NCBI GenBank assembly: GCA_025352225.1
Contig: JANXTT010000130.1
Coordinates: 1 to 47,822, forward strand
Direction of reading: 5' to 3'
Length of the DNA stretch: 47,822 nt
Source of the DNA: Mucilaginibacter sp.
GTDB taxonomy: Bacteria > Bacteroidota > Bacteroidia > Sphingobacteriales > Sphingobacteriaceae
In this document: positions 18,444 to 28,284 of the stretch, one piece after another
Numbering within the stretch: position 1 is the stretch's first letter
Layout of the letters: each line of letters starts with the position of its first letter
Made by a program: the position numbers and the translations under genes
Notes under the pieces: generated by a model
The model's input: the letters and a program-made list of their open reading frames with translations, nothing else
What the model was told of the DNA's origin: nothing
Databases searched by the model: none

Positions 18444-19374
18444 TCAGTTAATCAGTTATTTCAAACCTTCCATTACACAATACAAAGCTATTAATCCTTG
18501 AAATAATAATGCGATTGTTCTGATCCAGTTAGTTTTTATTAACTGATTTAGAAGACTTTCGTCATACCCAACTTTTTCAAGTTGCCCATGGATTCTTTCT
18601 TGTCAAATCGCTCTTGGTACAATTTTGATAAAATTAGCCTGTCTTTCAGCAGTCCTTACTCGCCAATTCTCGAACTATTTTATAGGATATCTGAAATGTT
18701 GATCCAAAAGTAAAAGCCTCAAATATTTCGGTAGGAGGCTTTTACTTTTGGTATCCTGGAATATCCTAATTGGAGCATATTTGGATAAAATTGGCATATA
18801 TAACTATTATAAATAGGCTAAAGTATTATTCTCAATATCCTCTTTTTGTGTTGAAATTATTTTATTTCAATAAAACCAGGCTGGATGGTACCGAATCGGG
18901 TAGCCGAGAGTTAAAAACAAAAGTGCCGGTGCTGCTCCGTTTTTTGTTACCCTGACAGCCATGCAGCTACCATGTTAACTTACATAGAAAGGGTAATGCC
19001 GAACGTAAAAAGTATGGAAGAGAACATTGATTCCTAATCAAAAAGAACAGGGCCTACTGCATCCGCAGAAAAACATAAATTCCTGAATTTTAATATTAAA
19101 TCATGCTCTTGAAATTTTAATGCGTTTGTCGGGCATAATAATCTGTAAATTCAAACTAAATATCATTATTTATTTTAATTTTACATGAAAAATATCATTT
19201 GAATAAATTAATAATAATGCAGTAAATAACTTTCAAATAAGTTAATTATAGTGCCTGAAGCGTAATATATAAACTTAATTGACATTTATGATTAGAAGAA
19301 CAATTGATGCTAGTGCCAACTTACAACAATTGAGATGTAATCTTTCACATCCACACAGAATACGATAATATACA
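18444..19374. other. Long intergenic region between the PUL and the NHL/FG-GAP gene
   Basis: These 931 bases lack a convincing gene. A 61-codon frame on the + strand (18770-18955) and a 35-codon frame on the minus strand (ending near 18548) have no recognisable motif and are left uncalled; the latter could be a gene remnant. The clearest structure is the 17-bp inverted repeat at 18704-18751. The last 250 bases are very AT-rich and presumably contain the promoter of the gene at 19375. Confidence 0.55.
18704..18751. terminator. Perfect 17-bp inverted repeat, probable bidirectional terminator
   Basis: CCAAAAGTAAAAGCCTC at 18704-18720 pairs perfectly with GAGGCTTTTACTTTTGG at 18735-18751 across a 14-base loop. 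The stem has A-rich and T-rich outer arms around a GC-rich top, as in many bidirectional terminators. It is about 260 bases after the last PUL gene, farther than usual, so another origin such as a small mobile repeat is possible. Confidence 0.55.
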
Positions 19375-22300
19375 ATGAAAAAAACGCACCTTCTATTTCT
19401 TCTAATTAGCTTATTGACGTCAATTAACTTAGTTTTTGGTCAAGCCCCCAATATCAGTTATGCAGTTCCATTAAGTTATACAGTAGGTACACCAATAACT
19501 GATATTTCTCCCGCAAATAGTGGGGGTGCTGTACCTGCGACCACACCCTATGGACAAACTACAACTTTTGCAGGTACTGGGGTAGATGGTTTTAATAATG
19601 GGGCAAGTGGTGTGGCAAGTTTCCATGGAATGAATTCCATAGCTATGGACAAATTTCAAAATATTTATATAGCTGATTTTTTTAATGGTGCGATCAGAAA
19701 AATTATACCGGATGGTACAGTAAGTACTTTGGCCAATGTAAGTTATCCGGTGAGTATTACAACGGATAATTCCGGGAATGTATACGCGATCAAAAGTTAT
19801 CCCAGCGACATTGTAAAGATCACACCAACTGGTACGGTATCCGTTTTTTCGGATCATTCAAATTTTTCACAGCCTATGGATTTGGCTGTGGATGCCGACG
19901 GTAATGTTTATGTAGCAGATGCTTATTTGGGGATATTAAAGATCAGCCACCTTGATAACAGTATAAACCGGCTGGTTACCAGTATAAGTTATCCCGGAGG
20001 AATTGTAGTTGATAAGAATAATGATATTTATTATTCTTGCCTTTTAACACATTTGATCATGAAAGTCAGCATGGGTACAACACCGGGTACGGTAAGCGTT
20101 TTTGCAGGAAGCGGGACCGCTGGTTTTACCAATGGGAATGGTGCCGGGGCAAGCTTTAATAATCCCTATGGATTATCCATAGATAACAACGGGAATATTT
20201 ATGTAGCCGATCAAGGCAATTTTGCTATCCGGGTAATTACGCCAAATGGTGATGTCAATACAGTGTCGGGTACCGGAGTTGCAGGCTATGCCGATGGCTC
20301 GGGTACCACGGCAACATTTAATGCCCTCGGAGGCGTGGCATACGATGGTGCTGGAAACATCTATGTTGTAGACGGAAAAATTAGAAAAGTAGTAGTAACG
20401 GGCTATACCATACGCCCGGCCTTACCTGATGGGTTGAGCATAGATGCTGCCACGGGTATAATAAGAGGTACGCCAACAGCGGTTTTAACGGCAAAATCAT
20501 ACACTATAACCGCATTTAACGCAAGCGGAAGCAGTACAGCGGTTTTAAATACACCACCTATTATAGCCTATCCGGGTCCGCAAACATATGTTACAGGTAT
20601 GGCTATTAAAAATTTATCACCTGTGAGTACCGGGGGAGATGTTTCACAATATACCATTAACCAGCCATTGCCAGCAGGATTAAGTTTGGATCCGGTAACG
20701 GGTGTTATTAGCGGAATTCCTACGGGGGTTCAAAACCCCACAATATATACTATTACGGCTTCCAATAGTACATGCAGTAGTTCAGCAACGGTAAGCATCA
20801 CAACGCTGATAGGAGGTGTTCCGGTTATCAGGTATCCCAATCCGTTAAGTTATACTGTAGGGATTGCAATAAGTCCGGTTATTACTCCCATCAATAGTGG
20901 GGGTACGGTACTGCCGACGCCCTATGGGCAAACAACAACCTTTGCAGGTAGTGGAAATTGGGGTTCCACCAATGGCATAGGTGTAGCAGCAGCCTTTTCT
21001 AACCTATATAGCATAACCATGGACAAAGCCCAGAATATTTTTGTTACTGATTTTTATAATAATTCGGTAAGGAAGATCACGCCTGACGGGAATGTGAGTA
21101 TGTTTTCAAATTATAATTTAGGTAACCCAATAAGTATCGGGTCAGATGCCGCAGGTAATATATATGTGTCACAAGCCAATTCAGGCATTATTATGAAAAT
21201 CCCTCCGGCCGGTGGGGCTGGATCTGTGTATGCAAATTTTCAGAGCCCTGTTCAGGTTCAAAGTCTAACATCGGATGCTGCAGGGAACCTATATGTGATC
21301 ACAAATGACGGAAACCTAACGAAGATTACTACAGATGGCAATAAAAACCTATTGAGTTCCAGCCTAGGTGCTGATTTTCATGGTGGGATAGCAGTAGATA
21401 AGCAAAATAATATTTATTATTCTTGTCAAGGTGCACATCTGATCATGAAGGTCAGCTCGGGTACAGTACCGGGTACAACAGCGGGTACTATAAGCGTTTT
21501 TGCAGGTGGTGGCAGTAGCGTTTCTGCCGGCCCTATTGATGGCAAAGGGGCCGTAGCCAGTTTTAAAAACCCTCTTGGTATATCAATAGATGATTTTGGA
21601 AATCTATATGTGGCGGATGCTGGTAATTATGCAATCCGTGAGATAACCCCCACAGGAGTTGTAACAACGGTTGCGGGGACGGGAACTTCGGGCTATTATG
21701 ATGGACTTACTGGTATAAAAACAACATTTATTGGCCCAAGTGCCGTAGTCGCTGATGGTGCCGGTAACGTATATGTTCCGGACGGTACAAGAGTTAGAAA
21801 AGTAGCAACCACAGGCTATGCCATACGCCCGGCTTTACCTGATGGGTTGATTATGGATGCAGGTACGGGTATAATTAGGGGTACGCCTACAGCGGCTTTA
21901 ACTGCCAAATCATATACCATAACGGCATTTAACGCAAGTGGGAGCAGTACAGCGGTTTTAAATACCTTGCCTATAATATCCTATCCGGGTCCGCAAACAT
22001 ATGTTACAGGTGCTGCTATTAAAAATTTATCACCTGTGAGTACCGGTGGAGATGTTTCACAATATACCATTGCCCAGCCATTGCCACCAGGATTAACTTT
22101 GGATCCGGTAACGGGGGTTATCAGCGGAATTCCGACGGGAGTTCAAAACCCCACAACATATACTATTACGGCTTCCAATAGTACATGCAGTAGTTCAGCA
22201 ACGGTAAGCATCACAACGCTTGTAGGAGGTGTTCCGGTTATCAGTTATGCCAATCCGTTAAGTTATACTGTAGGGATTGCAATAAGTCCGGTTACTACTC

Positions 22301-24807
22301 CCGTCAATAGTGGGGGTACGGTACTGTCAACGGCATCCTATGGTCAAACAACTACTTTTGCAGGCACTGGAATTAATGGTTTTAATAATGGGCCAAGCGG
22401 CGTGGCGAGTTTCAGTGGGATGAATGCCATAGCTATGGACAAGTCTCAAAATATTTATATAGCTGATTTTTTTAATAGTGCGATCAGGAAAATTACACCG
22501 GATGGCACAGTAAGTACCTTGGCTAACGTTAGTTATCCGGTAAGTGTAGCAACAGACAATTCAGGAAACGTATACGCGATCAAACAATATCCCAGCGACA
22601 TTGTAAAGATCACGCCAACTGGTAGCGTATCCGTTTTTTCGGATCATTCAAATTTTTCAAACCCGATGGATTTGGCTGTGGATGCCGACGGGAATGTTTA
22701 TGTAGCAGATGTTTATGCTGGCATATCAAAGATTGACGCCCTCAATAACAATATAACCCGGCTGGTTACCAGTATAAGTTATCCCGGAGGAATAGTGGTT
22801 GATAAGAATAATGATATTTATTATTCCTGCCTTTTAAATAATTCGATCATGAAGGTCAGCTCGGGTACTATACCGGGTACAACAGCGGGTACGGTAAGTG
22901 TTTTTGCGGGAAGCGGGACTGCTGGTTTTACCAATGGGAATGGTGCCGCGGCAAGTTTTAATCATCCCTATGGAATATCTATCGATAACAACGGGAATAT
23001 TTATGTTGCCGATCAAGGCAATTTTGCTATCCGTGTAATAAGGCCAAATGGCATGGTCAGTACAGTGTCGGGTACTGGAGTTGCCGGCTATGCCGATGGC
23101 TCAGCTGCAATGGCGACATTTAATGGTCCCGGTGGGGTGGCGTACGATGGTGCTGGCAACATCTATGTTATAGACGGCAAAATCAGAAAGGTAGGAGTGA
23201 CTGGCTATGCCATAAGCCCGGCCTTACCCGCTGGCTTGAGCATGGATGCAGGTACGGGTATAATTAGCGGTACACCTACAACGGCTTTAACTGCTAAATC
23301 GTACACTATAACGGCATTTAACGCAAGCGGGAGCGCAACGGCAACAACAACACTAGAGGTAAATTTACCAGTAATAAACCCACCGATAATAACCGCGTTG
23401 TCGTTAACATCAGCTCCAGCATCCACACCTATTACAGTTACCGGAGCAAACTTTAATAGTATTGCCGGCAACAATGTCGTGTTTTTTGGAGCCACACAAG
23501 CCCTTGTTACTTCCAGCACTTCTACACAGCTTGTTGTAAATGTTCCTTTAGGGGCAACTTATGAGCCCATTTCAGTATTAAATAAAATAACCAGCCTTAC
23601 AGGTTATTCTAAAATGTCGTTTTTGCCAACCTATGTACCCAGTTCCCCAAGTCCTGTCATTAATTTTGATCCGGTAACTTCGGTAAATACTTTTACAGCT
23701 GGGGCATGTCCTGATTTTTTAAAAATAATCGATCTTGATGGAGATGGCTTATCAGACCTGTTGATTGCTAATGCTTCGGACAATACAGTTTCTGTATTCC
23801 GTAATACTTCTACTAATACCACACTTGGTTTTGCCGCGAAAATTAATTTTCCCGTAGGCGGAACTCCCGTAGCAATTAGTGTAGGAGATTTGGACGGGGA
23901 TGGGAGGCCCGATTTGGTGGTAGTCAACAGATTCAGCAATACCGTGTCTGTCTTTCAGAATAATACTACTAATGGTGGTGCCATTACCTTTTTAACAAAC
24001 AAGGATTTTGCTACGGACAACACTCCTAATTCAATAAGTATAGCTGATATTGACGGGGACGGGAGGCCAGATATTATTATAGTAAACTTAATGAGTAATA
24101 CCATTTCTATTCTTCAGAACACTACACAGGGTAACATTATATCTTTTAAGCCCGTGCAGCGTTTTGTTACCGGAACGGCTCCTGGTTCCATAAATATCGC
24201 AGATATAGACGGGGATGGCCTGGTAGACTTGGTGGTTACTAATTTTACTGCAAAAACAGTTTCTGTTCTTCTGAATACTTCTACAAGAAATAGCACTAAT
24301 CTAACAGCAAGTGCCAAGACATCAACAATTGGTATCATTTCGTTTGCAAATAAAGTTGATGTGGCTACGGGTAATCAACCATCTTCAGTTAGTATTGGCG
24401 ATGTTGATGGCGATGGGAAGCCAGACATTATCATTACAAATTATGGAGTGGGTGATAACAGCGTATCTGTATTACATAATAGTTCGGTTAAAGGGAGCAC
24501 CTTTTTTTCAGCAAAGGTGGATTTTTCAACAGGGAATCAACCTACTTCCGTTCAAATTAGCGATATTGATGGAGATGGAAAACCCGATTTAGTTATAAAT
24601 AATTTCAATAGTAAAACGATATCTGTCTTGAAAAATAACTATACCAGTATTGGTAATATTTCATTTACTACGAAAATGGATTGGGCTACCGGAAACGCTC
24701 CTTACTCATTGAGCATAGGCGACATGGATGGCGATGGCAGGCCAGATGTGATAGTAACAAATTTACTTGATAATAACATAGTAGTGTTGCATAATAGTAC
24801 TCAATAA
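19375..24807 (+). CDS. Giant secreted NHL-propeller / Ig-like / FG-GAP mosaic protein
   Basis: A 1810-residue protein with a signal peptide (cleavage near LVFG-QAP). Three NHL beta-propeller modules (about residues 58-340, 520-812 and 988-1276; repeats of the type GNIYVADQGNFAIRVITPNG) are each followed by a putative-Ig segment (PALPDGLSIDAATGIIRGTP). The first two also carry a second Ig-like linker (YPGPQTYVTG). An IPT/TIG-like domain lies at about 1336-1422. Seven FG-GAP/VCBS repeats with DxDGDGxxD calcium-binding loops fill about 1440-1810. No transmembrane segment or T9SS C-terminal sorting domain is visible at the end. Such repeats mediate binding at cell surfaces, but no partner can be named. 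It stands between a PUL and an RHS operon with long gaps on both sides, and could belong with either or neither. Confidence 0.88.
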   Translation: MKKTHLLFLLISLLTSINLVFGQAPNISYAVPLSYTVGTPITDISPANSGGAVPATTPYGQTTTFAGTGVDGFNNGASGVASFHGMNSIAMDKFQNIYIADFFNGAIRKIIPDGTVSTLANVSYPVSITTDNSGNVYAIKSYPSDIVKITPTGTVSVFSDHSNFSQPMDLAVDADGNVYVADAYLGILKISHLDNSINRLVTSISYPGGIVVDKNNDIYYSCLLTHLIMKVSMGTTPGTVSVFAGSGTAGFTNGNGAGASFNNPYGLSIDNNGNIYVADQGNFAIRVITPNGDVNTVSGTGVAGYADGSGTTATFNALGGVAYDGAGNIYVVDGKIRKVVVTGYTIRPALPDGLSIDAATGIIRGTPTAVLTAKSYTITAFNASGSSTAVLNTPPIIAYPGPQTYVTGMAIKNLSPVSTGGDVSQYTINQPLPAGLSLDPVTGVISGIPTGVQNPTIYTITASNSTCSSSATVSITTLIGGVPVIRYPNPLSYTVGIAISPVITPINSGGTVLPTPYGQTTTFAGSGNWGSTNGIGVAAAFSNLYSITMDKAQNIFVTDFYNNSVRKITPDGNVSMFSNYNLGNPISIGSDAAGNIYVSQANSGIIMKIPPAGGAGSVYANFQSPVQVQSLTSDAAGNLYVITNDGNLTKITTDGNKNLLSSSLGADFHGGIAVDKQNNIYYSCQGAHLIMKVSSGTVPGTTAGTISVFAGGGSSVSAGPIDGKGAVASFKNPLGISIDDFGNLYVADAGNYAIREITPTGVVTTVAGTGTSGYYDGLTGIKTTFIGPSAVVADGAGNVYVPDGTRVRKVATTGYAIRPALPDGLIMDAGTGIIRGTPTAALTAKSYTITAFNASGSSTAVLNTLPIISYPGPQTYVTGAAIKNLSPVSTGGDVSQYTIAQPLPPGLTLDPVTGVISGIPTGVQNPTTYTITASNSTCSSSATVSITTLVGGVPVISYANPLSYTVGIAISPVTTPVNSGGTVLSTASYGQTTTFAGTGINGFNNGPSGVASFSGMNAIAMDKSQNIYIADFFNSAIRKITPDGTVSTLANVSYPVSVATDNSGNVYAIKQYPSDIVKITPTGSVSVFSDHSNFSNPMDLAVDADGNVYVADVYAGISKIDALNNNITRLVTSISYPGGIVVDKNNDIYYSCLLNNSIMKVSSGTIPGTTAGTVSVFAGSGTAGFTNGNGAAASFNHPYGISIDNNGNIYVADQGNFAIRVIRPNGMVSTVSGTGVAGYADGSAAMATFNGPGGVAYDGAGNIYVIDGKIRKVGVTGYAISPALPAGLSMDAGTGIISGTPTTALTAKSYTITAFNASGSATATTTLEVNLPVINPPIITALSLTSAPASTPITVTGANFNSIAGNNVVFFGATQALVTSSTSTQLVVNVPLGATYEPISVLNKITSLTGYSKMSFLPTYVPSSPSPVINFDPVTSVNTFTAGACPDFLKIIDLDGDGLSDLLIANASDNTVSVFRNTSTNTTLGFAAKINFPVGGTPVAISVGDLDGDGRPDLVVVNRFSNTVSVFQNNTTNGGAITFLTNKDFATDNTPNSISIADIDGDGRPDIIIVNLMSNTISILQNTTQGNIISFKPVQRFVTGTAPGSINIADIDGDGLVDLVVTNFTAKTVSVLLNTSTRNSTNLTASAKTSTIGIISFANKVDVATGNQPSSVSIGDVDGDGKPDIIITNYGVGDNSVSVLHNSSVKGSTFFSAKVDFSTGNQPTSVQISDIDGDGKPDLVINNFNSKTISVLKNNYTSIGNISFTTKMDWATGNAPYSLSIGDMDGDGRPDVIVTNLLDNNIVVLHNSTQ
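19549..20400 (+). repeat. NHL module 1, near-copy of module 3
   Basis: This DNA segment recurs at 22339-23202 with high identity; for example, CCCAGCGACATTGTAAAGAT and most flanking bases are shared. The two copies differ in length by 12 bases. It encodes a complete propeller module of the protein at 19375. Confidence 0.8.
20401..20914 (+). repeat. Ig-linker repeat copy A (514 bp)
   Basis: Matches 21814-22327 at a constant offset of 1413 bases (471 codons) with no insertion or deletion and few substitutions. It encodes PALPDGL through SYTVGIAISP. The first part occurs a third time from 23203. Confidence 0.85.
21814..22327 (+). repeat. Ig-linker repeat copy B (514 bp)
   Basis: Second copy of 20401-20914. 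The near-identical pair makes in-frame recombination that removes or adds a 1413-base module plausible. Confidence 0.85.
22339..23202 (+). repeat. NHL module 3, near-copy of module 1
   Basis: Second copy of the long repeat at 19549-20400. The middle module (about 20920-21813) is clearly more diverged, so copies 1 and 3 are the recent pair. Confidence 0.8.
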
Positions 24808-25424
24808 TAAACGGTTAAGTGGTTAACAAGCCACGTTTAATAATAAGATATTTAATTAAAGTGTATAGCGGAAAGATTTCGAATTGTGTAAACTTAGGAC
24901 AATGCCTTTTAGGAAGTCAAATCCTTTTAAGAATGCGAACTCGATTTTTTAGCTTTCTTAACACATCTGATACCAGCGTATTAAAGACATATTCGAATAA
25001 TTTTTTAATCACGATTATTTCTATGTAGTGTTTCTATTTAGCGTCTTTAGTTATTCAATCGTTTCCTACTTTTAGCATGTAGTTAAAATTGTCTTAATCT
25101 ACATTTATTCTATAAAAAGCAATCAAAACTGTGTAATTAACTATTGATTATAAATGGCAATTAATTATAACCAAAAGCGCTATTTATTGTTATTGGCGAT
25201 AATATTTATCGCTTAATGAAAATCGAAGTAAAAACTAAATAATATGAAATTTATCTTTAAATAGTTGCATTATTTTTTTATATTTACATCTATTATGCTA
25301 TTGCTCTAGTAATATGATATTTTTTTTATAACTTAATTAATTTTTTTGTAATTTTCATAAAACCAAGTTAATTATGAATTTATATTTAATAAAACAACCT
25401 GGTGTTGAGTAGACACAAGTACCT
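24808..25424. other. AT-rich intergenic region before the RHS operon
   Basis: These 617 bases show no gene I would support; a 69-codon frame near 24819 lacks any motif. The composition is strongly AT-rich, with long T runs near 25320-25350. It must hold the promoter of the downstream seven-gene operon. An imperfect hairpin with GTGG/CCAC and AAAC/GTTT arms at about 24810-24837 could terminate the upstream gene but lacks a T tract. Confidence 0.5.
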
Positions 25425-28283
25425 ATGAAGATAATAGTATCGGCTTTAATTGTTTTTTTTTATTTGAGTATTACTGAAATATCCTATGCCAATAAACTTA
25501 ATACCGACACTCTAAAAACAAACCCCACCGATACGAGTAAAATAAAAAAGCTAATATCGGATCCGGTAAATAAATACGTTAAAGATTTTAAGGGTAAAAT
25601 AATTCCAAAAAACTCTTTCGGTCAGGCAAAGGCGGTCAAAAATCAATTAGATCAGGCTCAATCAGCATTAACCAAACGTTTGAATAATGCTGCCAAGGGT
25701 AAGTTGGGTTTTAGTTTAACGTTAGAAGATGCAATTAAATATCAACCGCTACCGCAGCAATTGAACAGCAATAGCAATCAAAAATTTGTCAATACAGTCG
25801 CTGTATTAGGAAATATAGAAGCCTGGGGTATCCCATTTAATTTCAATTTCAGCAATGCACATAACGATTTGTCTGATCTGAACGCATTACGTAATAGCCT
25901 GTTTAAGTTTGATTTTAATCCGGCTCAATTTACAGACGCGTTTAAAAGTGACCTTCAGCAATATTATGATATCCGTAAAAATGCTTTTGCCGGGTTGGAC
26001 CTTACGGGATATACGCAAAAAGCCTTAAAAGAAAAGCTTAACCAGCAGGTTGCAATATATAGTAACAAAGCCAAAAGCAGTATTATTTCCAAGTATCTTG
26101 ATAAACAAGAAAACATTACAGAATTGTTGGGCCTTAATCAACAACAAATCCGGGAAAAGTTGCAATCTGTAATTGAGGATAAGGCAAAAAAAAATATTAG
26201 TTCACTTAATCAATTAAAAGGGATAGATATAAATCATCCAATGTCCTTTCTTTCAGAATCAGTAAAATTAAAAGCATTGCAAAGGCTTAAGTTACAAACC
26301 AGCATCATATCAAATCTTTCCAACAACAGTAAATTAGCTCAATACTTTAGTGATCCCGGCAAGGTTAAAGAATTGCAGCTAATGAACGAAGATCAAATCG
26401 TTCAGCAATTATCCGCTCTTACGGCTAATAATTCCGCGATAATGCCTATAAACCCGGATGGAATAGATATCATCAGCCCTATCCCGGGATTTAAGCTTTC
26501 GGAATTTATTAAGAATGTAAGCAAAGAGGGAGTTGCTGCAAATGATACCGTAATAAAAGGGATTGCTAGAAAAATATTTTTGTCAAGAACTTCTGGAAAC
26601 CGGATAAAAATTGATGAATTGTTAGATCAAAAAAAGCAGCAGTTGGGCCAACAACTCTCCGCACAAGTAAATGGACAAATACCGGGTTTGACGGCGAAGA
26701 TGGCCAGCACTGTTCCAGCCTTAGATATAGCGGACAAAACCAAATTGAATAAAGAGATCGATAGCGTTGCGCAAACCATTACAAGTTTAAAAAGCCAGTT
26801 GCAAAAAAAAGGTATTGACATCAATAAAATGCTCCTGATGCAGAAATCCCTAAATAATAGCATTGGCAGTGCTTCTGCGTCAGAAATGGTGAATGGTTTT
26901 TTGAGTAAAAGGCCTCAAAATGCAATTCAATCCATTTTTACTAGGGTACAGGCCCTTAAACTAGGGTCTTTCGGCAATAAAGCACCAGGCAATACAACAG
27001 GAGGCGACTTGTTTATGGATGGCACACATGTTACTTATAAAACCGGAAATATCCCAATAACAATAGGTTACGGTGGCATTAATGATATAAGTGCTAATAA
27101 GGATGCGAACTATCAAAACTCCGACTATAATTCGCCAAAAACAATAACTTATTTAAGTGCTGGAATAAATAAAGGGGTATTTGGCAATGCCAAAATTTCT
27201 ATAATCGGATCCTCTGGAGGCAACGGCTCTAATAATTATAATAGCTATACAGTACCCACCTCCTCATCCACTAATGTTGCGCTAACGATATCAAAATCTT
27301 TTAATACAGGTAAAATTGGAAAATTCTCTTTTGACGTGTCAAAATCATCCACCCTTTATTCCAATAATTATACTTCGGGCACAGATGCGGTTTTGGAGCA
27401 AAAATCAGGATTGAATTATCAGGAAAGCAATATAGCTCAGGCTTTATCTTTTGGCTTGACCCATCAATTGGAAGTAAAGCAAGCCAACTTAACTGAAAAC
27501 TTTTATTTTAACTACGCGGGCATCGGCTATCAAAATCCGGGTAATAACGGTTTTGGTGGCGGTGGCCTGAAACTCGGTGGAAACGTTAAAAAATCATTGT
27601 ACAAAAATAAACTGGTATTGAGTATTCGCACCGATATTAAAAATAAGGCAATAAATTATACATCCAACGACCAATGGAAAAACTATCAGGTACAGTTTGA
27701 CAGCCGTTATAATATTAACAAAAAATTCAATATCACTATAAAATATTCGGCCGGGGGTACCGATAAACAAATAGACAATATTACCACCCCTGTTTATTCA
27801 TCGCGAAAGCTTCAATTTGATGGAAATGCAAGTTATAAAATAGGAAAACACTATACAGTAAGCCATATGACCATAGGAAAGCAGGATTATGCGAACAGCT
27901 ATGTGTCACAAACAGGAAGCAGCCTTTTGATGGTTAATTATACCCAAAGCTTAATGTTAAACCACAATAGCCTTACCGCATCAGTGTTCTATAACAAAGA
28001 ACTTTCCAGTAATAAATTAATAGGCAATCTGCTTAATTCTGATTTTACTTATCAGTATACTATTTTCCAGAAGGTTAATATGTCTTCAGCTGTAACTTAC
28101 CTTAATAATGCCGGTATTGTAAGCCAGGCTGGTATACGGCAAAGTATTCAATTGATGGCAGGTACCCATTTTGATCTGGATACGTATATTGACGTGCGTA
28201 AAAATCTGATCACACCATTGTATCCAGACCTATATGCTTCGTGCCGGGCCGAACTCAGTTTAAAGTATCATTTAAAAAATTAG
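25425..28283 (+). CDS. Exported protein with helical/coiled-coil N-terminal half and beta-strand-rich, probably outer-membrane, C-terminal half
   Basis: A 952-residue protein with a signal peptide (cleavage near EISYA-NKL). I do not recognise a named family. Residues about 60-510 are mostly helical and Gln/Lys/Leu-rich, with heptad-like stretches (QQQIREKLQSVIEDKAKKN, LDQKKQQLGQQLSAQ). From about 530 onward the sequence changes to alternating polar/hydrophobic strands with Gly and aromatic residues (KISIIGSSGG, FYFNYAGIGYQNPG, KLVLSIRTDIKNKAINYTS, AELSLKYHLKN), like an outer-membrane beta-barrel. It is the first gene of the RHS operon, one base upstream of the next gene. That suggests it anchors, exports or displays the RHS proteins; the role is inference. 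An ordinary barrel with a periplasmic helical domain is the main alternative. Confidence 0.7.
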   Translation: MKIIVSALIVFFYLSITEISYANKLNTDTLKTNPTDTSKIKKLISDPVNKYVKDFKGKIIPKNSFGQAKAVKNQLDQAQSALTKRLNNAAKGKLGFSLTLEDAIKYQPLPQQLNSNSNQKFVNTVAVLGNIEAWGIPFNFNFSNAHNDLSDLNALRNSLFKFDFNPAQFTDAFKSDLQQYYDIRKNAFAGLDLTGYTQKALKEKLNQQVAIYSNKAKSSIISKYLDKQENITELLGLNQQQIREKLQSVIEDKAKKNISSLNQLKGIDINHPMSFLSESVKLKALQRLKLQTSIISNLSNNSKLAQYFSDPGKVKELQLMNEDQIVQQLSALTANNSAIMPINPDGIDIISPIPGFKLSEFIKNVSKEGVAANDTVIKGIARKIFLSRTSGNRIKIDELLDQKKQQLGQQLSAQVNGQIPGLTAKMASTVPALDIADKTKLNKEIDSVAQTITSLKSQLQKKGIDINKMLLMQKSLNNSIGSASASEMVNGFLSKRPQNAIQSIFTRVQALKLGSFGNKAPGNTTGGDLFMDGTHVTYKTGNIPITIGYGGINDISANKDANYQNSDYNSPKTITYLSAGINKGVFGNAKISIIGSSGGNGSNNYNSYTVPTSSSTNVALTISKSFNTGKIGKFSFDVSKSSTLYSNNYTSGTDAVLEQKSGLNYQESNIAQALSFGLTHQLEVKQANLTENFYFNYAGIGYQNPGNNGFGGGGLKLGGNVKKSLYKNKLVLSIRTDIKNKAINYTSNDQWKNYQVQFDSRYNINKKFNITIKYSAGGTDKQIDNITTPVYSSRKLQFDGNASYKIGKHYTVSHMTIGKQDYANSYVSQTGSSLLMVNYTQSLMLNHNSLTASVFYNKELSSNKLIGNLLNSDFTYQYTIFQKVNMSSAVTYLNNAGIVSQAGIRQSIQLMAGTHFDLDTYIDVRKNLITPLYPDLYASCRAELSLKYHLKN

Positions 28284-28284
28284 G

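Noticed and set aside
18770..18955. 61-codon plus-strand frame in the gap after the PUL
   Set aside because: No signal, domain or conserved motif, and no neighbour spacing that suggests expression.
19471..19857. 128-codon minus-strand frame inside the NHL gene
   Set aside because: Its Cys/Thr/Tyr-rich text reflects reverse-complemented NHL repeats.
23730..24800. Regular repeats considered as a CRISPR or tandem DNA array
   Set aside because: They are protein-level FG-GAP repeats with variable DNA, not identical DNA repeats with spacers.
24819..25028. 69-codon plus-strand frame after the NHL/FG-GAP gene
   Set aside because: It starts within the AT-rich gap, has no motif and looks like random open frame.
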